Positions 19,433-30,791 of a stretch of DNA of 64,000 bases are shown here, in pieces. The stretch covers positions 496,001 to 560,000 of the forward strand of contig NZ_FOCW01000001.1 in NCBI RefSeq assembly GCF_900110225.1. The letters run 5' to 3'. Made by a program: the position numbers and the translations under genes. Positions within the stretch are counted from its first letter, which is position 1. The number at the start of each line of letters is the position of its first letter. The notes under the pieces were generated by a model, which saw only the letters and a list, made by a program, of their open reading frames with translations, had not been told where the DNA came from and ran no database searches. Origin of the DNA: Allobrachymonas denitrificans DSM 15123. Lineage in GTDB: Bacteria > Pseudomonadota > Gammaproteobacteria > Burkholderiales > Burkholderiaceae_C.

Positions 19433-19480
19433 TGGTACTGTGCAGGTCGTTTGCGCTGTACAAATAAACCCGATCAGTAC
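19433..19480. promoter_or_regulatory. Candidate MocR/GabR operator repeats
   Basis: Three direct repeats ending in GTAC (TGGTAC at 19433, CTGTAC at 19456, CAGTAC at 19475), spaced about two helical turns, lie in the divergent intergenic region. MocR/GabR proteins commonly bind paired direct repeats between themselves and their target (established knowledge). The assignment here is by position only. Confidence 0.4.
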
Positions 19481-19530
19481 TAACCCCTATCTTTGAGGTG
19501 CTCAGCGGTCCGCCGGGACTGCCTTCTGCC

Positions 19531-20946
19531 ATGTTCGTGCTCGATTCCTCCTCTTCCGTGTCCCTGGTCCAGCAGATCGTGGACGGTTTCAGTCGCCTGG
19601 TCGAAGAGGGTGCGCTGCGTCCGGGTTCCAAGCTGCCGTCGATCCGGCAGTTTGCCCATGCGCACGGGGTGAGCGTGTACACGGTGGTTGATGCTTACGA
19701 CCGACTGGTGGCGCAGGGCTATTTCGTCTCGCGCCCGCACCTGGGCTTTTTCGTGCGTCGGCGCCGGCAGGACGATGGGCAGGTGCCTGCGGCCGGCGGC
19801 AGCTACGATTTCGACTCGATGTATTACATGAGGCGCATCTTCGAGCACCGCGGGCTGAGCCGCAAACCGGGTTGCGGCTGGCTGCCGGAAGACTGGCTGT
19901 TTGGCGACGGCGTGCGCCGTGCGCTGCGCACGCTGGCCTCCGGCGAGATCAGTATCAGCGGCTATGGCGAGCCCAAGGGCTTTGCGCCGCTGCGGCAGCT
20001 GGTGCGCGATCTGCTGGTGGAGCACGAGGTGGCGCTGACTACCGAGCAGATCCTGCTGACGCAGGGCTCCAGCCATGCGCTGGACCTGATTGCCCGACGG
20101 CTGGTGCATGCGGGCGATCCGGTGCTGATCGACGACCCGAGCTATGCCAACCTGTGCTTTGGCCTGCGGCTGCTGGGCGGCGAATTGCTGGGCGTGACGC
20201 GCACGGAGGAAGGCTACGACCTGGCCTTGCTGGAGCGCCTGCTGGAAGAGCGCCGGCCCAAGGTGTTCTTCACGCAGCCGCGGCTGCATTGCCCGACGGG
20301 CGCATCGGCCACGCTGGCGCATATGTACCGCGTGCTGCAACTGGCGGAAAAATACGATGTGACGCTGGTGGAGAACGATATCTACAGCGATCTGGATCCG
20401 CGCCCGCATCCCTCCTTTGCCAGTCTGGACCAGCTCAATCGCGTGGTCTACATCAGCAGCTTTTCCAAGACCATCTCGCCCAACCTGCGCGTGGGCTATA
20501 TGGCGGGTAATCCGGAACTGATCGAGGATCTGGCGCAGCTGAAGATGATTTCGGGGCTGACTTCAGCCGAGCTGTCGGAACGCATCGTCTATGGCGCGTT
20601 GATCGACGGGCGCTGGCGCAAGCATGCCAAGACGCTGCGCGACCGGCTGACGGCTGCGCATGAGAAGGTGGCCGCGCGTTTTCTGGAGCTGGGCTTCGAG
20701 CTGTTCACCGAGCCCAAGGCAGGCATGTTTCTCTGGGTGCGTCATCCGCTTATTGCCGACGCCAACGTGCTGGCGCTGCGTGCGACCGAGCACGACATCC
20801 TGCTCGGCCCCGGCCACCTGTTCTCGCCGGGGCTGGAGCCCAGCCCGTGGCTGCGCTTCAATGTGGCGTTCTGCGAGGATGAGGCGGTGTTTGATTTCCT
20901 GAGGCAGGAGATTGCACGGGTGCAGGAACAGGGTGGTGCGGCTTAG
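19531..20946 (+). CDS. MocR/GabR-type transcriptional regulator (GntR wHTH plus aminotransferase domain)
   Basis: 471-residue two-domain regulator. A GntR-type winged helix occupies residues ~10-75 (LVEEGALRPGSKLPSIRQFA, GVSVYTVVDAYDRL). A fold-type I aminotransferase domain runs from ~115 to the end, with a PLP-lysine candidate at 313 in SSFSKTISPN and ENDIYSDL for the PLP aspartate. ATG 19531 was chosen; a GTG 33 bases upstream is in frame, and neither has a strong ribosome site. Divergent from the gabT block, which it probably activates in response to PLP plus amino substrate. Its stop overlaps the convergent cobB stop by 3 bases. Confidence 0.9.
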   Translation: MFVLDSSSSVSLVQQIVDGFSRLVEEGALRPGSKLPSIRQFAHAHGVSVYTVVDAYDRLVAQGYFVSRPHLGFFVRRRRQDDGQVPAAGGSYDFDSMYYMRRIFEHRGLSRKPGCGWLPEDWLFGDGVRRALRTLASGEISISGYGEPKGFAPLRQLVRDLLVEHEVALTTEQILLTQGSSHALDLIARRLVHAGDPVLIDDPSYANLCFGLRLLGGELLGVTRTEEGYDLALLERLLEERRPKVFFTQPRLHCPTGASATLAHMYRVLQLAEKYDVTLVENDIYSDLDPRPHPSFASLDQLNRVVYISSFSKTISPNLRVGYMAGNPELIEDLAQLKMISGLTSAELSERIVYGALIDGRWRKHAKTLRDRLTAAHEKVAARFLELGFELFTEPKAGMFLWVRHPLIADANVLALRATEHDILLGPGHLFSPGLEPSPWLRFNVAFCEDEAVFDFLRQEIARVQEQGGAA

Positions 20947-22337
20947 GGCGCTCTGGATGCGCCGAACAGCGATGCTGTTACTGCAGGATTGGATGCAAAC
21001 CACGCGTGGAAGTAGCTCGCCATGATGCAGCCATGGCGGTAGAGCGCATCGACGTTTTCGCCGGTGGACGGGCGTTGCGTATGGGCGATGGGCTCCAGCG
21101 GCGTTGTGCAGCGCGAGTGGTGGAAGGTGTGGCCGCGCAGGGTGCCGATGCCCCAGTCCAGCTGCTGGCTGCCCAGGGCGGCGAGGCGCGGCTGCATGGT
21201 GACTTCGCCAGGCAGCAAGCCCCATAGCGCCTGCGTGCTGCCATCCTTCTGCGTGAGTCTCTCGAACAGCAGCATCATGCCGCCGCACTCGGCCCACACC
21301 GGCTTACCGGCAGCGACGTGAGCCGCCATACTGTCCCGGCTGGTGGTGGCGCGGCCCAGCGCTTCAGCGTGCAGCTCGGGGTAGCCACCGGGAAGCCACA
21401 CAGCATCGCAGGGGGGCAGGGCCTCATTGGCCAGCGGCGAGAAAAACACGACCTCTGCGCCCATGCCATGCAAGGCTTCCAGATTGGCTGCGTAGATGAA
21501 GCACAGGGCGGCATCGCGGGCGACTGCGATGGTCCTGTCTCGCAGCAGCTGGGGCAGCGCCTGCTTTGGTGGAGCAGGAAACGCGATGCGCCAGTCTTGC
21601 CAGGATGAGGCTTGTCGCTCGTTTCCGGTTTCTGCTGCCGCGGCACTGGCACTGGCACTGGCACCGCATCCCGGCTCCCACGGTAGAGCACCCAATGCCG
21701 TCTTCGCCAGCGCATCCGCCACCGCATCCAGCCGCGCAGTGGCATCTTCCACCTCCTGCGCCACCACCAGCCCCAGATGCCGCTCCGGCAGGCTGAAACC
21801 GGCATCGCGCGGCAGATGGCCCCAGAAGTGGTCCTCCACCACGCTCTCGCTCAGCATGCCGGCGTGGCGTTCGCTGCCCACATGGTTGGCCAGCACGCCG
21901 GCCCAGGGCAGCGGTTGGCCGGAGGGGTGGGGGTAATGGCGCAGGCCGTAGGCCACAGCCCCGAACGTATCCGCCATCGCCGCTGCGCTCAGGATGCACA
22001 GCACCGGAATGCCCAGCAGCCGCGCAATATCAGCCGCACTGGGCTTGCCATCATGCAACCCCATCACGCCTTCGATCAGGATCAGGTCCGACTCCTGCGC
22101 AGCGCGATGCAGGCGTTCGCGGATATCCTGCTCCCCGTTGATCCACAAATCGAGCTGGTACACAGGCCGCCCGCTGGCCAGCTCGTGCCAGTACGGATCC
22201 AGAAAATCCGGCCCGCACTTGAACACCTGCACACGGCGTCCGGCGCGCGCATGCAGGCGCGCCAGCCCGGCGGTGAGCGTGGTCTTGCCCTGGCGCGAGG
22301 CGGGCGCGGCGATCAGCAGGGCGACGCAGGATGTCAT
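20943..22337 (-). CDS. cobB: Cobyrinate a,c-diamide synthase
   Basis: ATP- and glutamine-dependent amidation of the a and c side chains of (cobalt-)cobyrinate (CobB/CbiA family), 464 residues. P-loop-like APASRQGKTTLT at 11-22, HxG-type VMGLHDG, and a GATase-I-like C-terminal domain with the nucleophile Cys351 in WAECGGMMLL and a distal HGCIMASYFHAW. Between the domains sits a low-complexity linker (GASASASAAAAE) encoded by a GGCACT hexamer repeat. Last gene of the cobalamin operon; its ATG overlaps the stop of the preceding ferredoxin-like gene (ATGA). Confidence 0.95.
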   Translation of the reverse strand: MTSCVALLIAAPASRQGKTTLTAGLARLHARAGRRVQVFKCGPDFLDPYWHELASGRPVYQLDLWINGEQDIRERLHRAAQESDLILIEGVMGLHDGKPSAADIARLLGIPVLCILSAAAMADTFGAVAYGLRHYPHPSGQPLPWAGVLANHVGSERHAGMLSESVVEDHFWGHLPRDAGFSLPERHLGLVVAQEVEDATARLDAVADALAKTALGALPWEPGCGASASASAAAAETGNERQASSWQDWRIAFPAPPKQALPQLLRDRTIAVARDAALCFIYAANLEALHGMGAEVVFFSPLANEALPPCDAVWLPGGYPELHAEALGRATTSRDSMAAHVAAGKPVWAECGGMMLLFERLTQKDGSTQALWGLLPGEVTMQPRLAALGSQQLDWGIGTLRGHTFHHSRCTTPLEPIAHTQRPSTGENVDALYRHGCIMASYFHAWFASNPAVTASLFGASRAP

Positions 22338-22882
22338 GGCGCGTCGTCGTCGCAGATGCCGTCCGGCCCCTGGTGGAACACCAGTTCCTGCACCACGCGG
22401 CCATGCACCAAATGCTCGTCGATGATGCGGTCCATATTGGCCGAGGTGACGTTGTAGTACCAGACGCCATCCGGCTGCACGCAGACGATGGGCCCGCCCT
22501 TGCAGGCGGCAAAGCAGCTCACGCGGCTGCGCTTGACGCGCAGATCGCCTTCCTGCAGTCCTGCCGCCTTGAAGCGCGCGCCCAGGCTGTCATACAGCTC
22601 CTGCGACTGGCCGTCTTGTGTGCAGCGCGGACCCACGCACAGCAGCAGGTGGCGGCGGTAGTGGCTGATCTTGGGTTTGATGACTGCGGGTGCGTCTGCG
22701 GTCGCGGACGCGGACGCGGCGGAGTCATCGCATGTGCAGTCTGCCGGTTTCGCTCCTTCAGTGGCAAGCTTTACCTGGATCGCAGCGTTCCTGCTCTGCA
22801 AGGCCATCTCCACTGCGGCATCACATCCGCGTTCGCAGGTCAGGCATTCTTCGCGCAACGCGGCAACCTGGGCTTCATTCAT
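22334..22882 (-). CDS. Thioredoxin-like [2Fe-2S] ferredoxin domain protein of the cobalamin operon
   Basis: 182 residues. The C-terminal ~110 residues match the thioredoxin-like [2Fe-2S] ferredoxin pattern, with candidate ligands Cys82 and Cys87 (LLLCVGPRC) and Cys123 and Cys127 (VSCFAAC). The N-terminus has another Cys cluster (ECLTCERGC, residues 12-20) and a CTC at 49-51, which may bind a metal. Between them is an Ala/Ser/Thr low-complexity linker (SAASASATADA). Overlaps cobJ upstream and cobB downstream by ATGA, so it is part of the operon. A redox role in corrin synthesis is inferred; the partner is unknown. Confidence 0.82.
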   Translation of the reverse strand: MNEAQVAALREECLTCERGCDAAVEMALQSRNAAIQVKLATEGAKPADCTCDDSAASASATADAPAVIKPKISHYRRHLLLCVGPRCTQDGQSQELYDSLGARFKAAGLQEGDLRVKRSRVSCFAACKGGPIVCVQPDGVWYYNVTSANMDRIIDEHLVHGRVVQELVFHQGPDGICDDDAP

Positions 22883-23934
22883 GCTTCCACTCCTTCTTCG
22901 GCATTGATGGTGGTGTCGAGCACCGGCTCGTCGATGGTCATGCGGATGTAGTCCGCCGGCAGACGGTATTCTGCCGCGAGCGCCTCGATGGTACTGCCTG
23001 CTGCATGCGCTGCACGCACGGTTTCCTGCCAGCCGTTCAGTCCGGTGCTGAGCGAGCGGCCGGCTTTTTCGCCTTCACGCGTGTTCTTGCTGCCTTCCAC
23101 TTCGTACTTGTTGGCATAGCCGCGCGGCGTCACCATCAGACCGTGACGCACAAAGGTGTTGCTGTTGCCGATCAACACGGTGCTGAGCATGCCGATGTCG
23201 CAATCGGTCATGTCGGCCAGCGTGGTGTGCACGATGTCCTGGCGGCGGCGGTAACCGGACTTGACGATGGCCACCGGCGTGGCCGGATCACGATGGCGCA
23301 GGAACAGGCGCTGCGCCTGCACGATCTGCTGGGTGCGGCGGCCGCTCTTGGGGTTGTACAGTGCGACCACAAAGTCCGCGGCGGCAGCAGCATCCAGACG
23401 GCGCGCGATGGTGGGCCAGGGCGTCAGCAGGTCGGACAGCGAGATGGCGCAGAAGTCATGCGTCAGGGGCGCACCGACCAGCGCCGCGCAGGCGTTGATG
23501 GCGGAGGCACCTGGGATGATCTCGACTTCGATGCCATCCGCCACTATGCGGCGGATGCTGCCATCTTCCGCTTCTTCCTCGGTCACTTCGGGCGGCGTCC
23601 AGCCGGCCTGGAACAGCACCTCGAACGTCGGGCCGGCCATGCCGTACACGCCCGCATCGCCGGACGACACCAGCGCCACCTTCTTGCCCTCGCGTGCACG
23701 CTCCAGTGCCTCGATGGCGCGGTCCAGTTCCTCGGTCATGCTCTTGCGGATGACCTCCTTGCCGCCGATCAGGTCGGCGACCAGCTTGATGTAGGTGACG
23801 TAGCCGATGATGGTGTCGGCTTCCTGGATCGCTTCGCGTGCGCGTGCCGTCATGGTGCCGGCGTCGCCGGGTCCGATGCCGACCAGCATGATCTTGCCGT
23901 TGCGGGAGGGGGTGGGAGTGGTGGTTGCAGTCAT
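22879..23934 (-). CDS. cobJ: Precorrin-3B C17-methyltransferase
   Basis: SAM-dependent methylation at C17 with ring contraction (CobJ/CbiH), 351 residues from MTATTTPTPS. Tetrapyrrole methylase motifs: LVGIGPGDAGTMT, IIGYVTYI, VSSGDAGVYGMAG, IIPGASAINACAAL and VALYNPKSGRR. After the ~275-residue catalytic core is a ~75-residue tail ending in TIEALAAEYRLPADYIRMTIDEP, longer than the minimal family member. It may be a small helical add-on. Lies 29 bp after cobE and overlaps the ferredoxin-like gene. Confidence 0.94.
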   Translation of the reverse strand: MTATTTPTPSRNGKIMLVGIGPGDAGTMTARAREAIQEADTIIGYVTYIKLVADLIGGKEVIRKSMTEELDRAIEALERAREGKKVALVSSGDAGVYGMAGPTFEVLFQAGWTPPEVTEEEAEDGSIRRIVADGIEVEIIPGASAINACAALVGAPLTHDFCAISLSDLLTPWPTIARRLDAAAAADFVVALYNPKSGRRTQQIVQAQRLFLRHRDPATPVAIVKSGYRRRQDIVHTTLADMTDCDIGMLSTVLIGNSNTFVRHGLMVTPRGYANKYEVEGSKNTREGEKAGRSLSTGLNGWQETVRAAHAAGSTIEALAAEYRLPADYIRMTIDEPVLDTTINAEEGVEA

Positions 23935-23963
23935 GGGGTTCCGTAGGAAATGCGGTTGCGGAA

Positions 23964-24599
23964 TCAGGGGGTGGCGGGGACTGCCGCCGGCAGGACGGCA
24001 ATCGATACCGTGGCATTGCGGCCATCGGGGCCGCGCAGCTTGTGTTTTTCCACCAGCAGGTGGGTGGCGGGTAGGGCCTGGGCATGGCTCTGGCTCTGGC
24101 TCTGGCCCAGATGCAGGCCGCCGGCGAGCAGGCCGCCAGCGAGCAGCGCGGCGGCTTCGCTTACGGACGGCGTGCCGGTGTACTTGCGCACGGTTTCGCT
24201 GGGGTTGGGTACGTCGACACTGGCCAGCTGCGGCGCGGGGAAGAAGCGGATGTGCCAGTGCTGCTGGCGGGCGATCTCCTGCATGCAGACTTCGTCGGCC
24301 TTCAGGTCGATGCTGGCGACGACGGCCACCTGCTGCCAGTGCAGACCGGCCTTGTCGAGCGCCTGCGCGATGGCCTGGTGCAGGGTGGCGGTGGGGGTGC
24401 CGCGGTCGCAGCCGAGGCCCAAGGCGCACAGTCTCGTTTCCGGGGGGCCTGGTTCTGCATCCTTTGTTTCAGGACAGCTTCCAGCTACATAGCCGGGTGT
24501 TTGCGTGGGGGCTTGCTTGTGCAAGCTGCTGGCGGTCGCCGTGCCGGCTTCCAAGCATGGCGTGGCATCGTCGGCGGAAGGGCGCAAGATCTCAGCCAC
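23964..24599 (-). CDS. cobE: CobE / CbiG C-terminal-domain protein
   Basis: 211 residues from a GTG that overlaps the CbiG stop (GTGGCTGA); AGGGGA lies 8 bases upstream. The core CALGLGCDRGTPTATLHQAI, VASIDLKADEVCM and VRKYTGTPSVSEAAAL matches the CobE/CbiG C-terminal family, which handles the ring-opened intermediate around the precorrin-5 step. The first ~60 residues are not conserved-looking. A Gln/Ser repeat (GQSQSQSHAQ) encoded by a TGGCTC hexamer array interrupts the C-terminal third. Together with the preceding gene it makes a split CbiG. Confidence 0.85.
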   Translation of the reverse strand: MAEILRPSADDATPCLEAGTATASSLHKQAPTQTPGYVAGSCPETKDAEPGPPETRLCALGLGCDRGTPTATLHQAIAQALDKAGLHWQQVAVVASIDLKADEVCMQEIARQQHWHIRFFPAPQLASVDVPNPSETVRKYTGTPSVSEAAALLAGGLLAGGLHLGQSQSQSHAQALPATHLLVEKHKLRGPDGRNATVSIAVLPAAVPATP

Positions 24600-25397
24600 G
24601 GTCCTCTTCCCCTTGCCCCTCTGGCGGCCGATAGACCACCAGCCGTTCATGCCACTGCTGCCAGAACGGCGCGTCCAGTTCGGCACGGGTCACCCACAGC
24701 ACCGAGCGATGTCGCGCCGGATCGACCTGGTTGAAGCTCTGGAGCAGTTCCACATTGGCGGGCAGGGGTGTGGGACGCGTCCACCAGTGGCTGCTGCCGG
24801 CTTCCTGCACAAAGGCGATCGGTTCGCCATTGACCACATCGGCCGACACACGCGTGATGTTGATCTTGGGCGCCTCCACGCGCCAGCCGAGGTGGCGGCC
24901 CAGGATGTCCACCGGAATCGTCTTGCCCACGTCCGAAGCCGTGGTCAGCACGGGCGTGGCGCCCAGCAGTGCGCCCACGCGCTCGCTCCAGGCGTTGGCG
25001 CCGCCCACGTGGCCTGACAGCACCGGGATTACATAGTCGCCCGCATCATCCACCACGATCACGCCGGGGTCCTCGTCCTTGCTCCTGAGATGCGGTGCGA
25101 TCAGGCGCACCACGGCGCCCAGCGACACGAAGAACACCAGCTGGTCATGCTCGGTGAACAGGCGGGGGATCTCGTCCTTCAGGGCGCCGGTGTAGACATG
25201 CAGCGGGCTGGACAGGCCGGCAAAGACTTCGCCGAACTTGGCCGAGGTGCAGATATGCGGAGCCGGCAGATGTTCGGGCCAGCGGCTAGCCAGTTCCAGC
25301 GCCTGGGCAGCACCGTGTTTCGTAATGGCGATCAGCGCCACGCGTACCTGATCTTCGGGTACTGCAGGGGCGGATGTCACGACTTTCTGGTCACTGC

Positions 25398-25401
<4 letters not shown>
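24592..25401 (-). CDS. cbiG: Cobalt-precorrin-5A hydrolase, N-terminal and central part (CbiG)
   Basis: 269 residues covering the CbiG N-terminal and middle domains: SLGAVVRLIAPHL, KDEDPGVIVVDDAGDYVI, and LSGHVGGANAWSERV. CbiG opens the delta-lactone of cobalt-precorrin-5A, releasing acetaldehyde, and marks the anaerobic/early-cobalt pathway. The C-terminal domain present in single-chain CbiG is encoded by the next gene, with overlapping start and stop, so both parts are probably made stoichiometrically. Its ATG overlaps the cobI stop (ATGA). Confidence 0.9.
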
Positions 25402-26431
<1,030 letters not shown>

Positions 26432-26435
<4 letters not shown>

Positions 26436-27739
26436 TTCTCTTTCTTCGCGGTCACGATCCAGACCGGGTTTTCCGCAGCCATGCGGTGCATGTGCAGAAT
26501 GGGTTTGCTGCGGGCGGCCTGCAGTTGCAGCACATCCCACGCGATGCCGCTGTCTTCCAGTGCCTGTAGCGTCGCCGTGGCCGTGGCCAGGTTTTCCAGC
26601 GTCACGAAGTTCATCACCAGATGGCCACCCGGCTTCAGCCGCTGCGTGATCAGGCGGATCAGCTCCGCCAGTTCGCCTCCGGAGCCGCCGACGAACACCG
26701 CGTCCGGATCAGGCCAACCGTCCAGCAGTTCGGGCGCCTTGGCGTTGAACAGGCTGTAGTTGCTCAGGCCAAACGCCGCATGGTTGGACTGCGCGATGGC
26801 AAAGTCGCCCGCGTTCTTCTCGATGGCAAACACATGGCCCTGCTGGCACAGGCGCGCCGCTTCCAGTCCCACCGAGCCGCTGCCGGCGCCAATGTCCCAC
26901 ACCACACTCGAGGCGCGCAATTGCAGCCGCGCCAGCGAAACGGCACGCACTTCCTGCTTGGTGATCAGCCCCTTGTCGGGCTGGCGCTGCGCAAACGCGC
27001 TGTCGGCCTGGCTAGTCAGTACCGGGTCGGGCAGGGGTGTCTGGCGCCACAGCAGCACCACATTGGGATGGGCGAACTCGCCGCTGGCCACCTCATCCAC
27101 ACTCAGGTCGCCCAGCACGCGTTCCTGCGGGCTGGCCAGGCATTCGGCCACCGCCATGCGGAAATCGCCGGCCAACCCCTCGATCTGCAGCAGGCGCGCA
27201 ATGCGGCCGGGCGTGTTTTCGGGGCTGGTCAGCACCGCCAGATGCATATGGCGTCGCAGCTGCTGCGCCAACGCATACATGCCGTGGGAGGGCGGGGCGC
27301 CGCGTTCCCACTCGCCGGTATCGCGCGTATGGATGGACGCCAGCTTCATGTCCGCCCACGACAGCCCCAGCCGCGCACACGCCAGCTGGATGGTCGAGAC
27401 ATTCGGCATCACATCCACCGCGTTCACGCACAGGCGTGACGCCAGATAGCTGCCCACGCCGAAACAGAGCGGATCGCCGGTGGCGAGCACCACGCAGCGC
27501 AGATCCAATGCGCGCGCCGAACGCACCCATTCGGGTACTTCGGACAGCTTGCCGGTGGCGTCATGCACCTGAGCATCGGGCTTGAAAAGGGGCGCGAACA
27601 GCGCGAGGCTGTCGGCCCAGCTGATGATCACGTCCGCATTGCGGATGTGCGCCAGCGCGGTCGGCGTCAGGCTTTCGGCGCCATCGTCGAGCACGCCGAT
27701 CACGCGGCAGGGGTTGGGGTCCTTGGCAAGGGTCTGCAT
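26432..27739 (-). CDS. cobL: Precorrin-6B C5,15-methyltransferase (decarboxylating), CbiE-CbiT fusion
   Basis: 435 residues from MQTLAKDPNP. N-terminal CbiE methylase (1-235) with VIGVLDDGAESL and LATGDPLCFGVG. C-terminal CbiT methylase/decarboxylase (~255-430) with the SAM motif WDIGAGSGSVGLEAA at 281-295 and VFVGGSGGELAELI. The fused arrangement is CobL; the surrounding CbiD and CbiG show it works here on cobalt-containing intermediates (inference). Starts 7 bp after cbiD; upstream in-frame codons overlap cbiD and are rejected. Confidence 0.94.
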
Positions 27740-27746
27740 GCCGGGC

Positions 27747-28970
27747 TTATTCCGTATCAAAGTCAGAAGAATGGGTGTGGCCGATGCCGGTGCGTCCGGC
27801 ACTGCTCGGCCTGGGGCGCTCGGGCACCGGCGGCGACAGCACATCGGCCACCTTGTTGCCGGCAAAGTCGCACACCAGCACGCGGAGCTGGAAGGCGTCG
27901 CCGTAGCGGTCGGGCGCGGTCAGCGTGTCGATGGCGGCCTGCGCCAGCGCGTGGTGGAAGGCATCGCCCAGGCCACGTTCCACCATCAGTTCGGCGCCGA
28001 AGCGCGCCGTTTCTGCGTTGGCAATGGCAGCGCAATCCTCCTCGCTGGCGCCGATCTGCCGGGCAATGCGCGCCACCAGATCGGTGTCCACCACGTTACG
28101 GTTGGCGTGCGTGATGGTCTCGCCCTGGGCGATCTTGGTCAGCTTGCCCACCATCACGCCCAGCACCACCAGCCGGATGCCCTGCGCCACCACCTCGTCC
28201 AGCGCGTAGCGCAGAAAGTCGCCCATCTGGATGAAGCAGGCCGACGGCAACTCGGGGTGGTCCTTGCGCAGTTCGGCAATGGCAAAACTCTCGGTGCGCC
28301 CGCCGGTGGTCAGAGCCACCACCTCATGCCCCAGCGTGGAGACCACCTGGATGGCCTGCACCACGCTGGCGCGCCAGGCGCTGGTGGAATACGGCTTGAC
28401 GATGCCGGTGGTGCCCAGAATGCTGATGCCGCCCAGAATGCCGAGGCGCGCATTGGTGGTCTTCTTCGCCATGTCCTGCCCGCCGGGCACGCTGATGGTC
28501 ACTTCCAGCCCGTGGTGATTCAGCAGGTCGCTGCCGTGCTCGTCCAGCGCTTCGCGCAGGTTGTCGGCAATGTTCTGGCGCGGCACCGGATTGATGGCCG
28601 GCCCGCCCACTTCCAGTCCCAGGCCCGGCATGGTTACCGTGCCCACGCCTTCGCCGCTGCGATAGACGATCTTGCCCACCTGCCCGGGCAGCACGCGCAA
28701 ATCGACGGTCAGATGCGCCTTGTCGGTGCAGTCCGGATCGTCGCCAGCGAACTTCTCGACCCAGGCATGCGCACGCCGCTGCGCGCCCTCGCCCTCGACC
28801 ACGCCATCGCCCACGGCAAAGCTCACGCGATCGCCATTGGGCAACAGGCTGGTGATGTGCGGCGGAATCAGCCCGTGCACCAGTCCCACCGCGCAGGCGC
28901 GTGCTGCCGCGGCGGAACAGGCGCCGGTGGTGAAGCCGGTGCGGGTGCCTTTCTGGGGTTTGCCTTCCAT
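27747..28970 (-). CDS. cbiD: Cobalt-precorrin-5B C1-methyltransferase
   Basis: 407 residues from MEGKPQKGTRTGFTTGACSA, the family's hallmark N-terminus. Other blocks are LPGLGLEVGGPAINPVPR-like sequence, GGISILGTTGIVKPYS, LTTGGRTESFA and VMVGKLTKIAQG. CbiD adds the C1 methyl in the early-cobalt pathway and replaces CobF of the oxygen-dependent pathway. GGAG lies about 10 bases before the ATG. 25 bp after cobH on the same strand. Confidence 0.95.
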   Translation of the reverse strand: MEGKPQKGTRTGFTTGACSAAAARACAVGLVHGLIPPHITSLLPNGDRVSFAVGDGVVEGEGAQRRAHAWVEKFAGDDPDCTDKAHLTVDLRVLPGQVGKIVYRSGEGVGTVTMPGLGLEVGGPAINPVPRQNIADNLREALDEHGSDLLNHHGLEVTISVPGGQDMAKKTTNARLGILGGISILGTTGIVKPYSTSAWRASVVQAIQVVSTLGHEVVALTTGGRTESFAIAELRKDHPELPSACFIQMGDFLRYALDEVVAQGIRLVVLGVMVGKLTKIAQGETITHANRNVVDTDLVARIARQIGASEEDCAAIANAETARFGAELMVERGLGDAFHHALAQAAIDTLTAPDRYGDAFQLRVLVCDFAGNKVADVLSPPVPERPRPSSAGRTGIGHTHSSDFDTE

Positions 28971-28995
28971 GCCTGAATGCTCCGTGTTCGGGTTG

Positions 28996-29691
28996 TCAGG
29001 CTGCGACCGCCTGCTTCTGGCGCGCCTCGGCCAACGCCAGCAGCGCATGCAGGGCAGCCACCACCAGCGTCGAGCCGCCCTTGCGGCCACGGATCACGAT
29101 CCATGGCACTTCCGGCACCGTGGCCATCAGGTCCTTGCTTTCGGCGGCCGAGACAAAGCCCACCGGCATGCCGACCACCAGCGCCGGCCGCACGCCTTCC
29201 TCGCGGATCAGGCGTACCAGTTCGATCAGCGCGGTCGGCGCATTCCCGATCCCGACAATCGCGCCATCCAGCAGCGCCAGACGATGTGCCTTGCGCATGG
29301 CCTGCACGGCACGGGTCGTGTCTTCGGCCTTGGCTTGCTCGATCACGTCCTCATCGCTGATGAACTGGTGTGTGCTCACGCCAAAGTGCGCCAGGCGCGG
29401 CCTGGACAGGCCAACGCAGATCATCTCCACATCCGCCATCATGGCGATGCCGCCGCGTTCCTTGGCGTGCAGCAGGGCGTTCAGGCCCGCCTCCACGGCA
29501 TCGGGATGAAAGTCCGTCAGCCCGTTGAATTCGAAGTCGGCGTTGGCGTGGATCATGCGGCGCACAATGGGCCATTGCGCCTCGGTATAGGCATGCGGAC
29601 CGGTTTCCTGGTCGATGATGGAGAAGCTGTCGTGTTCGATGACCTGGCCCGCGCGCGTCAGCTGTTCGGTGACTGTGTTGATGGTGCTCAT
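28996..29691 (-). CDS. cobH: Precorrin-8X methylmutase
   Basis: 231 residues, moving the methyl from C11 to C12 to form (cobalt-)hydrogenobyrinate (CobH/CbiC). Catalytic His in RRMIHANADFEF. Other signatures are GNAPTALIEL, GMPVGFVSAAESK and IRGRKGGSTLVVAALHAL. Length is normal. 14 bp after cbiX in the operon. No oddities seen. Confidence 0.95.
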   Translation of the reverse strand: MSTINTVTEQLTRAGQVIEHDSFSIIDQETGPHAYTEAQWPIVRRMIHANADFEFNGLTDFHPDAVEAGLNALLHAKERGGIAMMADVEMICVGLSRPRLAHFGVSTHQFISDEDVIEQAKAEDTTRAVQAMRKAHRLALLDGAIVGIGNAPTALIELVRLIREEGVRPALVVGMPVGFVSAAESKDLMATVPEVPWIVIRGRKGGSTLVVAALHALLALAEARQKQAVAA

Positions 29692-29705
29692 GGCAGATCC
29701 CGAAA

Positions 29706-30787
<1,082 letters not shown>

Positions 30788-30791
<4 letters not shown>

